49,787 bases of DNA from an uncultured Methanobrevibacter sp. (GTDB lineage: Archaea; Methanobacteriota; Methanobacteria; Methanobacteriales; Methanobacteriaceae). The translations under genes were made by a program, and so were the position numbers. This document shows, one piece after another, positions 16,493 to 24,828 of the stretch. Under the pieces are notes generated by a model. That model saw only the letters and a list, made by a program, of their open reading frames with translations, was not told the origin of the DNA and searched no databases. Every line of letters starts with the position of its first letter. Position 1 is the first letter of the stretch. Location: assembly GCA_900320515.1 (NCBI GenBank), contig ONSJ01000007.1, positions 1 through 49,787 of the forward strand. Reading direction: 5' to 3'.

Positions 16493-19400
16493 CTATTTTA
16501 CGGCAATTATGACTTTTTTACTTGCACCTTTGAAAACTGAGTTTCCTTTAAATTTAATTGTTGCTTTGAATTTGCCTTTTTTGGTCAATTTTTTGATTTT
16601 GAAAGTAGCTTTACCTTTGCTGTTTGTTTTGGCTTTGTAAGTTTTGCCTTTAACCTTTAAGGTAACTTGTACTTTTTTAATTGCCTTGCCTTTGCTGTTT
16701 TTGAGGGTTATTGAGTACTTTTTGACTTTTTTGGCTTTTTTGAAGGTTTTCTTCTTAGCAACGACTTTTGTTTTTTCCTTATTGATTGTTATTTTAACGG
16801 TTTTCTCGGCATTGTAATTTGGATCGTTAATTCTGATAACAAGTTTTTTATTACCTGCTTTTACAGCTTTAAGCACATTTGAAGTCAATGTAATTGCTGC
16901 AACACCATTGGAATCAGTATTGACGGTTCCTAAAGTTTTGCCTTCCAATACAAATGTCAAGCTTATGCCAGAAAGGAGCTTATTGTTAATGTCTTTAACA
17001 ACAACGGAGTATTTTCCACCATAGTTAATCACATAAGCATTGTCGCTTGCAGTAACAACAACATTCTGTTTTTCAACTTTGAAACTGACATTTTTAGTGG
17101 AATTGGTGCAGTTTTCATTGCCATCAAACTTGATATCACAGTTATATGAACCTGCATCAAGATTTGGAATTTCAATTGTCGCAGTTCCATTGACAATAGT
17201 GGCATTATAGGTTTTATTGTTAATAACAGCTGTAACAATGCCCTTATCTATTGCAATACCATTGTATGAAACATTAACGGCAATTTTCATCACATTTCCA
17301 TAAACAATATCCTTAACATCAAGGACTGTTATGTCAGAAGTATAGAACGGACCAAGATTTTCAGGACGGACATTGTTTAATGTGAGTTTAGCATTTTCCT
17401 TTAAGCTTATATGGTTTGGACCAGAAGTCGCAGTATTATCTTCAAATGTTGAATTGGATACGGTCAAATCTCCACAGGTTAATATTGCTCCACCATCAGA
17501 AGCCTTATTGCCTTTGAAAGAGGAGTTGTCAACTGTTCCGTTTTTAATGAAAAAGATTGCACCACCAAATGAAGCAGTGTTATTGGTGAAGTTACAATTG
17601 GCTACTTCGCCCATATCGCCAAAACAGATTGCACCACCATACTCGGCGAAATTGCCTATAAATTCATTATTGAATACAACATTATCTACGCTTTCAAAGA
17701 AAACAAGTGCTCCACCATAGCTTGCATTATTGGTAATGAAATTACCGTTGAATGTAATGTTATGTGGAGTTTTCTTATAGTTTACTGCACCACCACGTTG
17801 ATTAGCGGTGTTGTTAACAAAATCACAGGTGAATATGCAATTGCTTGACACATCAGTGAAGGTTATCGCCCCACCGTTACCGTTAGTATCAATTTCAGGA
17901 TCATGTCCCAGAGCAGAGTTATTGACAAAGGAACCTGTGAAATTATTGCCATCAGTAGTGCCAAAGAAAACAATTGCTCCTCCAGATATATTGGCTACAT
18001 TAGAGCTGAAACTAGAATTGAATTTGTTATTGTTTGCCTTATTGTAAAAGAAAATTGCTCCACCTTGATGAGCATAGTTACCTGTGAAAATACTTTCAAA
18101 TTGATTGCCTTCAGCAGCGTTACGGAAAAATATTGCTCCACCACTGGCACCAATTGCCCTATTATTATAAAATTCAGCAGAAATTATGTTATTTGAAGCC
18201 TTGGCCTGGAAACATAATGCTCCACCAATTCTTTCAGCACGATTGCCTTCAAAATGTCCATTAATTATGATATTATCAGGTTCATTGTTGAAAAAGATTG
18301 CTCCACCCTGTCTTGCAGTGTTATTAATGAATGTGGAATTGAATCTGTAATCTGAAATAGCACCATTAACATATATCGCACCACCTTGGCTTGCAGCATG
18401 ATTTCCTACAAATTTTCCATTGAAGACGACATCATCCAAGCTTTCATTGAAGTTAATTGCTCCACCGTATTTTGCATAATTATTTTTGAAATTGCCCTTG
18501 AATGTGATGTTATGCGGGGTCTGATTGTAGTTTATGCATCCACCATGTTCAGCAGCTGCGTTGTCAATGAAATCACAGGCAAATAAGCAATTGCTTGATA
18601 CATTTGCAAATGTTATAGCTCCGCCGTTACCGTTCATAACACCTGATGTGTTTCCCAAAGCAACATTGTTGATAAAAGAGCCTGTGAAATTATGATTGTC
18701 AGCAGCGCCGTAGAAAACGAATGCCCCTCCGGTTGAATTGGCTACATTAAATCTGAATTCACAATCAAACCTGTTATTCTTTGTCTTATTGTAGAAGAAT
18801 ATTGCTCCACCATTAACCGCATAGTTGCGTTCAAAAATACCTATAAATTGATTGTTTTCAGCAACGTCACGGATAAATATTGCACCTCCACTGGCGGCAT
18901 TTACCCTATTATTATAAAAGTCAGCAGAAATTATGTTATTTGAAGACTTATTTTGGAAACATAATGCTCCACCAATTCTTTCAGCAGCATTGCCTTCAAA
19001 ATATCCATTAATTATGATATTATCAGTTTCATTGTTGAAGAATATTGCTCCACCCCTATATGCAGCATTATCAATGAATGTAGCATTGAATCTGCAATCT
19101 GAAATAGGCCCTCCAACATATATCGCACCACCCTGTCCTGCAGCAGTGTTATTGATAAATTCACAACCCAGTATGGTTAAACTACCATAAGCGCATATTG
19201 CTCCACCGTTGTTGGCAGAATATCCGTTTAAAAATTTAATATTTTTTAAAGTGACATTGTTTGAGGTTATATTGAATATGCGGGCCTGTCCTGCACCATC
19301 AATTGTGTGGCCGTCACCGTCAATCACAATATTATCCTTTGTAATTTGGATTCCGCCCTTGTACTCGGAATCGCTGGAGTCATATGCATAATCTTTCTTT

Positions 19401-19597
19401 AGTGTAAAATTTTCCCCAACAGGAATTTTACTGATTTCGTCAGTTAAATCTGTGAAATTGCTAATTTCACTTGTACCCTGGTCATTTTCCAATATTGCCT
19501 TATCAGTCTGATTGAAATCTGCAGCATTTACAGATGCCAAACCGATTAGAACAAATATGACCAGTATCGTAAAAATAACTTTGGATTTAATAAGCAT
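16493..19597 (-). CDS. adhesin-like protein: beta-helix repeats plus Ig-like domains
   Basis: This is a 1034-residue secreted surface protein. Residues 1-25 are a signal peptide (VIFTILVIFVLIGLASVNA). Residues about 85-745 form a right-handed beta-helix of short GGAI[YFC]... units with N-rich loops, like chlamydial polymorphic outer-membrane repeats. About 755-845 and 845-940 are Ig-like domains. The last 90 residues are a lysine-rich domain (KVKGKTYKAKTNSKGKATFK) also seen at 578 and 48802. No cell-wall anchor is evident. It should mediate contact with other cells or surfaces, as proposed for such proteins in gut and rumen methanogens. The listed ATG is only one base from the GGAGG site, and the in-frame ATT at 19591 sits at the normal seven bases. 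Confidence 0.92.
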   Translation of the reverse strand: MLIKSKVIFTILVIFVLIGLASVNAADFNQTDKAILENDQGTSEISNFTDLTDEISKIPVGENFTLKKDYAYDSSDSEYKGGIQITKDNIVIDGDGHTIDGAGQARIFNITSNNVTLKNIKFLNGYSANNGGAICAYGSLTILGCEFINNTAAGQGGAIYVGGPISDCRFNATFIDNAAYRGGAIFFNNETDNIIINGYFEGNAAERIGGALCFQNKSSNNIISADFYNNRVNAASGGAIFIRDVAENNQFIGIFERNYAVNGGAIFFYNKTKNNRFDCEFRFNVANSTGGAFVFYGAADNHNFTGSFINNVALGNTSGVMNGNGGAITFANVSSNCLFACDFIDNAAAEHGGCINYNQTPHNITFKGNFKNNYAKYGGAINFNESLDDVVFNGKFVGNHAASQGGAIYVNGAISDYRFNSTFINNTARQGGAIFFNNEPDNIIINGHFEGNRAERIGGALCFQAKASNNIISAEFYNNRAIGASGGAIFFRNAAEGNQFESIFTGNYAHQGGAIFFYNKANNNKFNSSFSSNVANISGGAIVFFGTTDGNNFTGSFVNNSALGHDPEIDTNGNGGAITFTDVSSNCIFTCDFVNNTANQRGGAVNYKKTPHNITFNGNFITNNASYGGALVFFESVDNVVFNNEFIGNFAEYGGAICFGDMGEVANCNFTNNTASFGGAIFFIKNGTVDNSSFKGNKASDGGAILTCGDLTVSNSTFEDNTATSGPNHISLKENAKLTLNNVRPENLGPFYTSDITVLDVKDIVYGNVMKIAVNVSYNGIAIDKGIVTAVINNKTYNATIVNGTATIEIPNLDAGSYNCDIKFDGNENCTNSTKNVSFKVEKQNVVVTASDNAYVINYGGKYSVVVKDINNKLLSGISLTFVLEGKTLGTVNTDSNGVAAITLTSNVLKAVKAGNKKLVIRINDPNYNAEKTVKITINKEKTKVVAKKKTFKKAKKVKKYSITLKNSKGKAIKKVQVTLKVKGKTYKAKTNSKGKATFKIKKLTKKGKFKATIKFKGNSVFKGASKKVIIAVK
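17637..18385 (-). repeat. second copy of a 249-residue internal duplication
   Basis: It encodes about residues 405-654 of the adhesin and aligns with residues 156-404 at a constant offset of 249-250. For example, GGAIFFNN recurs at 182 and 431, RIGGALCFQ at 207 and 456, and TPHNITF at 360 and 610. Copies differ at scattered sites, so the duplication is not brand new. Confidence 0.85.
18386..19132 (-). repeat. first copy of a 249-residue internal duplication
   Basis: It encodes about residues 156-404 of the adhesin and is adjacent to the second copy, so the two form a direct tandem repeat of about 747 bp that lengthens the beta-helix. Unequal crossing-over between such copies could change the protein length. 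Confidence 0.85.
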
Positions 19598-19952
19598 TCC
19601 TCCTAAATCAATTAATTACTTGTTCAATAAACTAAAAAAAAAATTAGTTATTAATATCTTATTTAAAAAGATTACTATAAATAATTTACCAGTGATATCA
19701 AATTCAGCACCAATGAATATGATAAAATGACCGTTTACAAATCCTGCAATTCCTTGAATGATTTATTTAAAATTAAGTCAATTATATATACTTTTAAAAA
19801 ATAATATATTAATACAAAGAATAATCTGCGATATAATGGAATATGAACCATGCCGCTTCCCATATCGGCAGGAGCATTAATTTCATTTTACCTGCAACTT
19901 CCGATTCACAGGAAGGCTTGCTTGGCCAGATATAAAACATGGAGAAAAATTA
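19598..19952. other. 355-bp region between divergent adhesin and acyltransferase genes
   Basis: It holds the promoters of both genes. AATAATATATTAAT near 19800-19812 is a TATA-like candidate for the acyltransferase. A patch at 19830-19940 is GC-richer than ordinary spacer here. It contains a 43-codon minus-strand frame (19809-19940), which is discussed as a finding but not called as a gene. Confidence 0.5.
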
Positions 19953-20996
19953 ATGGGAAAGACTAGAGTAGAATGGATTGATTTGGTACGTGCAATAGCG
20001 ATACTGACTGTTCTATACATTCACGCTACAGACGGGATTTATATCATCTCATCAGATTCAATAATGTATTACACAACATTCTCAAGAATATTCAATTTCG
20101 CATCCCTATTTATCGGACGTATTGGAGTTCCATTCTTTTTAATGATTACAGGTTACCTGTTACTTGATAGATCATACGACGATGACCGTGTTCGTAATTT
20201 TTGGAATAAAAGCTGTAAGGGTTTAATCATCGTTACAGTCATCTGGGCTGCGATTTATGCGATTATCCTGCAGTTCATTACTGTTGGAAGTGCCCAGGTT
20301 AACATAAGTGAAGCCGGAAACCTATTTTTCAGCCATATGTGGTATATGCCGATGATTATCGGAATGTATCTTTCAATGCCATTTGTTTCAAATGCCCTTG
20401 AAAGATTCAGCAGCGATACAGTCTGGCAGGCCACAATCGTATTTTCACTTTTGGCGTTCCTGCTTCCATTCATCACTATCGTATTGTCCATGCACGGAAT
20501 TGAAAATGTCAATATCCAGTACTGCCTCGGATTCAGTGGCGGAGTTTATGGAATATATATTATTTTAGGATATTTAGTTAAAAAAGGACAATTTAAGCAC
20601 TATGACAGCATAAAATTAGGATTGATAGCTCTCATCTCATTCATGATATGTCTATTCTTCCAATACTATGCATTTACAAAAGGATATGACTTCCATTTAT
20701 GGTACGAATTCCCATTCATTCTAACCGGTTCATTTGCATTGTTTGAACTGTGTTCCAGAATGGGCAAAGTCAGAGCCTACCCAATAGTTACCTTTTTATC
20801 AAAATATTCATTTGCAGTGTTTTTAGTGCACAACCTGTTTAGACTGCCTTTGCTTCCAGTTGTCGTTAAACTACCATACACAGAACCTGTTAAGGCAATA
20901 ATTCTTTGGATTTTACTGATAATATTCAGTTATGCTGCTGTCGTGATTATCTATAGAATCCCTAAATTTGGAAAATATATATTATATATGAGATAA
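19953..20996 (+). CDS. membrane acyltransferase (acyltransferase 3 family)
   Basis: The 347-residue protein has about ten membrane helices. The acyltransferase-3 start RVEWIDLVRAIAILTVLYIHATDG carries the family histidine, and RIGVPFFLMITGYLLLDRSYD follows. Members O-acylate sugars or other extracytoplasmic groups, for example in polysaccharide or wall modification. The substrate is unknown. GGAGA lies seven bases before the ATG. It converges on an esterase, and the two stop codons share a hairpin, so an acylation/deacylation pair is an appealing but unproven idea. Confidence 0.88.
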   Translation: MGKTRVEWIDLVRAIAILTVLYIHATDGIYIISSDSIMYYTTFSRIFNFASLFIGRIGVPFFLMITGYLLLDRSYDDDRVRNFWNKSCKGLIIVTVIWAAIYAIILQFITVGSAQVNISEAGNLFFSHMWYMPMIIGMYLSMPFVSNALERFSSDTVWQATIVFSLLAFLLPFITIVLSMHGIENVNIQYCLGFSGGVYGIYIILGYLVKKGQFKHYDSIKLGLIALISFMICLFFQYYAFTKGYDFHLWYEFPFILTGSFALFELCSRMGKVRAYPIVTFLSKYSFAVFLVHNLFRLPLLPVVVKLPYTEPVKAIILWILLIIFSYAAVVIIYRIPKFGKYILYMR

Positions 20997-21011
20997 TTAA
21001 TCAATTATCTC
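20990..21011. terminator. bidirectional hairpin spanning two convergent stop codons
   Basis: GAGATAATT and AATTATCTC form a perfect 9-bp stem with loop AATC. It contains the acyltransferase stop (20994-20996) and the esterase stop (20997-20999) and extends into the last esterase codons. Confidence 0.65.
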
Positions 21012-21836
21012 TTCTATTTCTTTAAATGCTTTTTTTGCTTCAGATGATGGGAATAACGGATAAATATGAAATAATCCTTCGCCTTCAATGAATTTCACAT
21101 CAACATTGCTCCCCTTAAGCTTTTCCACATACAGTTTAATGTCCTTGTAGAATATCTCAGAGGTACCTGCAAAAATCAGTGTTTGAACCTGACCTTCCAA
21201 ATCACCATAAAGAGGGCTTACCCTGTAATCCTTTGTATCCAAATCCCCTGCCCAGGACTTTCCGATTTCACGAAGGCCAACATCACCCAAAATCGGATCA
21301 CTTTCACTATCATAAGGCAAATTGCTCATTGAAATGTCAACCCAGGGGGAAAAGGCAATTATCCTGCTTGGCTGAGGCAGTCCAACTGTTTTCAAGTATT
21401 GTACAAAGGAAAGAACAAATCCTCCACCTGCAGAATCGCCCATCAATATCAGATTTTCATGATTTAGGGTTTTGTATATTTCAGTCATCATACCATAGGT
21501 TTCCATTGCATGATGCTGGGGAGCCAGCGGATAAACGGGAGCTATGACATAAGCATCCAATTTTCGAGACAGCTTACGGCAATACAATAAATGCTGATAG
21601 TTTATTTCATTGACATAAGCACCGCCATGCATGAATATGATGGTGTTTTTGGCATTTTCATTTCCAAAAGTGTAGACTTGAGAGCCAGACATTTTAAAGA
21701 TGCCCTTAGGAAGTTTAGAATCAGGCTTATTTCTTAAAAAATTATCAACTTCCTCCTTTGAATCCATATATCCTGGTTTAGTACGTCTTAAGATAGCCTC
21801 TTCTATTTTTGCCATGAATGACTTATTATCAGACAT
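20997..21836 (-). CDS. alpha/beta-hydrolase esterase (HSL/acetyl-esterase type)
   Basis: The 279-residue enzyme has the oxyanion motif HGGAYVNE (HGG 70-72) and nucleophile motif GDSAGGGF (Ser135). Downstream SESDPILGD and GEGLFHIYPLF supply the acid and histidine. This is the hormone-sensitive-lipase-like carboxylesterase family, cytosolic, acting on short acyl esters. The ATG at 21836 has GGAG just upstream; the TTG at 21848 overlaps that site and is rejected. It precedes no other gene but follows the TM2 gene by 14 bases on the same strand, so the two are probably co-transcribed. Confidence 0.9.
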   Translation of the reverse strand: MSDNKSFMAKIEEAILRRTKPGYMDSKEEVDNFLRNKPDSKLPKGIFKMSGSQVYTFGNENAKNTIIFMHGGAYVNEINYQHLLYCRKLSRKLDAYVIAPVYPLAPQHHAMETYGMMTEIYKTLNHENLILMGDSAGGGFVLSFVQYLKTVGLPQPSRIIAFSPWVDISMSNLPYDSESDPILGDVGLREIGKSWAGDLDTKDYRVSPLYGDLEGQVQTLIFAGTSEIFYKDIKLYVEKLKGSNVDVKFIEGEGLFHIYPLFPSSEAKKAFKEIEEIID

Positions 21837-21850
21837 AATCCTCTCCAAAA

Positions 21851-22081
21851 TTAATCTTTAGCAATCAGATAAGCGTCATAAGCGGCATAAATGCTGATGA
21901 GAATATCAATGATATAATAGAATGAATTTAAAATCGAATCAACAAAAAAATTTCCAATTATCGCTAGTGAAACAAATGCAACAAGGAAATAAATAATTCC
22001 TTTTTTAATGTTTCTTGCATAAACCTGACCCAATCCCGGAATGAAAAACGATAAAATCGCCGCCAAATATTTATTTGCCAT
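21851..22081 (-). CDS. TM2-domain-like small membrane protein
   Basis: The 76-residue protein has the pattern LAAILSFFIPGLGQVYARNIKKGIIYFL, then a second helix, as in TM2-type proteins (Pro-Gly-Leu-Gly turn before a conserved Tyr), and a third helix ending in YAAYDAYLIAKD. GGTGAT stands three bases before the ATG, the classical local arrangement. The role of archaeal members is unknown. Confidence 0.8.
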   Translation of the reverse strand: MANKYLAAILSFFIPGLGQVYARNIKKGIIYFLVAFVSLAIIGNFFVDSILNSFYYIIDILISIYAAYDAYLIAKD

Positions 22082-22286
22082 TTAATCACCTTTTATATTA
22101 TTTAATTTTCTCACATTTTCATAAAAGATTACAAATAATGTTATACAATATACTTTTTTTATCTATATTATTTATATTTTTAAATTAAACCAACTTTAAA
22201 ATCCCGAAATAACGAAAAAAATCAACATATTTTAATATTATAATATTCAATAGTTTATTCAATAAATGTTTTTTAATGTGATTAAA

Positions 22287-22586
22287 ATGGATATCACAAA
22301 AAAGTATAATCAAAAGGAACTGACATTATCCATTGAAGGGCGCATTGATACAATCACCTCAAAAGACCTTGAAAATGCAATTGATGAAGAATTCGGTAAT
22401 TTTGATTCATTAACAATGGATTTTACCGATGTAAATTATATTTCAAGTGCAGGACTTAGAGTTCTGATTGTAGCCCATAAGAAATTAAAAAACGAGAATA
22501 TCCCATTTTCAATCAAAAATGTTAATGATACCATTGGTGAAATTTTTGGAATATCCGGTCTTGACAAGATTTTAAAGATAGTATGA
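22287..22586 (+). CDS. STAS-domain anti-sigma-factor antagonist-like protein
   Basis: The 99-residue protein is a single STAS domain: the strand LTLSIEGRIDTITS near the start and DVNYISSAGLRVLIVAHKKL around residues 48-67. The Ser53-Ser54 pair before AGL is at the phosphorylation site of SpoIIAA/RsbV proteins. In bacteria the dephosphorylated form captures the anti-sigma kinase. The frame is open 21 bases further upstream, but GTGAT before the ATG at 22287 fits better. It overlaps the kinase gene by four bases, and the three proteins form a partner-switch set. Confidence 0.92.
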   Translation: MDITKKYNQKELTLSIEGRIDTITSKDLENAIDEEFGNFDSLTMDFTDVNYISSAGLRVLIVAHKKLKNENIPFSIKNVNDTIGEIFGISGLDKILKIV

Positions 22587-22960
22587 ATTCAATAACACTA
22601 AAACCAGAAATACAGGAATTATATACCTTAAACGAGTTCATTTCAAATGAACTTCAAGAAGAAAACCTTCAAGTCAATTTAATTGTTGAAGAGATATTCG
22701 CCAACATCGTCAATTATTCAAATACGGATTATATAACTGTCAATGTGGAATATGAAACTCCAACGCTAACTGTGGAGTTTATTGACAATGGCATTGAATT
22801 TAATCCTCTTTTAAAGGAAAGTCCTAAAACTCCAAAAAATATTGAAGAAGCCGAAATTGGAGGGCTTGGAATCTTTTTAACCAAGGAACTGGCTGACGAA
22901 CTTGAATACCAATATGAAAATGATGAAAATCATCTTATAATTATTAAAAACGTGGAATGA
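22583..22960 (+). CDS. RsbW/SpoIIAB-like serine kinase (HATPase_c)
   Basis: The 125-residue protein has the GHKL ATPase boxes of anti-sigma kinases: N box IVEEIFANIVNYSN (about 33-46), G1 box VEFIDNGIEFNP (about 69-80), and G2 box GGLGIFLTKELADELEY (about 93-109). Bacterial relatives phosphorylate their STAS antagonist and sequester a sigma factor. Archaea have none, so its target must be something else. It overlaps both neighbours by four bases, which indicates translational coupling. Confidence 0.92.
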   Translation: MNSITLKPEIQELYTLNEFISNELQEENLQVNLIVEEIFANIVNYSNTDYITVNVEYETPTLTVEFIDNGIEFNPLLKESPKTPKNIEEAEIGGLGIFLTKELADELEYQYENDENHLIIIKNVE

Positions 22961-24828
22961 TGAAATCTAAACCGGCCAAAGTGGCAATATCATTTATAAC
23001 AATCATACTGATAAATATTTTACTATGTCCATTCTCTGGATTTGGACTTGAAAATCCTCATGTCGGATTTTTATTTGTTCTGGGATTGGCGTTTGGACCA
23101 TACGGCGCTTTAGGTGCAGTATTAGGAAATATAGTTATAGATTTAGTGAGTGGCTATGGACCTGTAGAAATATTGCCTTCAGCAATTATCAGTTTTGGAG
23201 TTTCATATTTGGCATACAAACTTTGGTACTCCGGTTTTAAAACAGACAAAATCACAAAACCCCGATTGGATAACATTTACCACCTTCTGCTGTTTTTATC
23301 AAGTCTGGTGATATGCACACTTATTTATTCATCCACCCATGCAACACTGATAGGTATTTTCTACACCACAGCAGTGGACGAATACCAATTCGTATCATAT
23401 TTCATGAACTTTATCAACATCGGATTTATCTTCGGAGTGCTGGTCATCTGGCTTTCTAAAAAATTCGACTTCATTGAGGTTCCGAAAGCAACAAAAACAC
23501 CAGTCAATAAAAAATTGTACTGGCTGATAATACGGTTATTGCTGCTCATGACAGTTATTTCATCAATAACCCTCCTCATAAGCCAGAACGAGACTATTCT
23601 AATTGCAAATCTATTGATAATGCAGATTTTATTATTTGCTTATCTGACAAGACCCATTGAGCATGAAGTGCAACCGAATGCTGAAAACACAATGACAGAA
23701 AAGATTTTGAACAATTTCCTTATACTGACATTGATAATAGCCAGTTTCGGAGTGCTGGTTTCCATTTTAAATTATTCGTATTTAGAATCCCTACCGAATA
23801 TAAACCAATATCTGGTGCTGATGCCTACACTCATAATAACCGATATATCCCTAATATTGTTCTTCATTCCATGCGTCATTATTTTAAGATATATTGAAAC
23901 CAAAGTGGTTCAGCCCATTTCATCATTTTCAGAAATTGAATCATTCATTGTTGGCGAAAACGAAAAAATCGAAGCTGAAGGACTGCTGAATGTCTATTCC
24001 AAATATGTCAATGAGAATAGTGAAATCGGAACGCTCGCCAGGTCATATACTCACCTGATCAATTCCAATAATCACTATATTGAAAATATCCGCAGAATTG
24101 AAGGTGAGCAAAAGCGAATTGAAGCCGAGCTGGACATTGCAACAAAAATTCAGGCTGAAAATCTGCCGACAGAAGTTATTGAAACCGATGACTTCACTGT
24201 AAACGGATATTCCAAACCTGCCAAGGAAGTTGGAGGAGACTTTTTTGATTACTATATTTTGGATGAAAATCATTTAGCCGTTGTCATAGGTGACGTGTCA
24301 GGCAAAGGTGTTCCCGCAGCAATTCTTGCAATGATAAGTCAAGTAATGATAAAACAACTCCTTACGCATAACCCTGACCCTGCAAAAGTCCTATACCTGC
24401 TGAACAATCAGCTATGTGAGAATAATTCCGAGGCAATGTTTATCACGTTATGGCTAGGAATATATAATAAATCAACCAACAAATTGATATTCTCCAATGC
24501 AGGACATAATCCTCCACTAATAAAAGAGAATGGCAAATTTAAATTCATAAATATCGATTCAGGAATTGTGATTGGAATAATGGAAGACTTTGACTATGTT
24601 ACAGAGGAAATGACATTAACCGAGGAATTGGTATTATACACAGATGGAATAACCGATGCAAACAACATTGACGGCGAAATGTACGGTGAAGACGGAATTT
24701 TAAACTTCCTGAATAGATTTGAAAGTGATGATGACCCGATTGAGCCTCTATTAAATGATATCCGTGGCTTTACCGGAGATGCCGAACAGTTCGATGACAT
24801 GACATTATTGAATTTGAAGATAAAATGA
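22957..24828 (+). CDS. membrane-bound SpoIIE-type PP2C phosphatase
   Basis: The 623-residue protein has an N-terminal membrane domain of about ten helices in two blocks (1-235 and 245-315), then a linker and helix with a HAMP-like position (about 315-385). The SpoIIE phosphatase domain follows from about 400 to the end. Its landmarks are DIATKIQAENLP, VGGDFFDYY, VIGDVSGKGVPAAILAMI, LVLYTDGITDANN and EQFDDMTLL, which provide the metal-binding aspartates. It would dephosphorylate the STAS protein in response to an external signal. The first helices (GFLFVLGLAFGPYGALGAVLGNIV) recall ECF-type substrate-binding components, which may mean ligand sensing. The start overlaps the kinase stop. Confidence 0.93.
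   Translation: MMKSKPAKVAISFITIILINILLCPFSGFGLENPHVGFLFVLGLAFGPYGALGAVLGNIVIDLVSGYGPVEILPSAIISFGVSYLAYKLWYSGFKTDKITKPRLDNIYHLLLFLSSLVICTLIYSSTHATLIGIFYTTAVDEYQFVSYFMNFINIGFIFGVLVIWLSKKFDFIEVPKATKTPVNKKLYWLIIRLLLLMTVISSITLLISQNETILIANLLIMQILLFAYLTRPIEHEVQPNAENTMTEKILNNFLILTLIIASFGVLVSILNYSYLESLPNINQYLVLMPTLIITDISLILFFIPCVIILRYIETKVVQPISSFSEIESFIVGENEKIEAEGLLNVYSKYVNENSEIGTLARSYTHLINSNNHYIENIRRIEGEQKRIEAELDIATKIQAENLPTEVIETDDFTVNGYSKPAKEVGGDFFDYYILDENHLAVVIGDVSGKGVPAAILAMISQVMIKQLLTHNPDPAKVLYLLNNQLCENNSEAMFITLWLGIYNKSTNKLIFSNAGHNPPLIKENGKFKFINIDSGIVIGIMEDFDYVTEEMTLTEELVLYTDGITDANNIDGEMYGEDGILNFLNRFESDDDPIEPLLNDIRGFTGDAEQFDDMTLLNLKIK

Noticed and set aside
17400..19200. Regularly spaced short repeats that could suggest a CRISPR array
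   Set aside because: They are the degenerate GGAI/N-rich codons of the adhesin beta-helix; spacing and sequence vary, and the frame is open throughout.
22234..22247. Perfect palindrome AATATTATAATATT before the STAS gene
   Set aside because: It is pure A/T in an A/T-rich spacer, so it is as likely by chance as an operator or TATA element.
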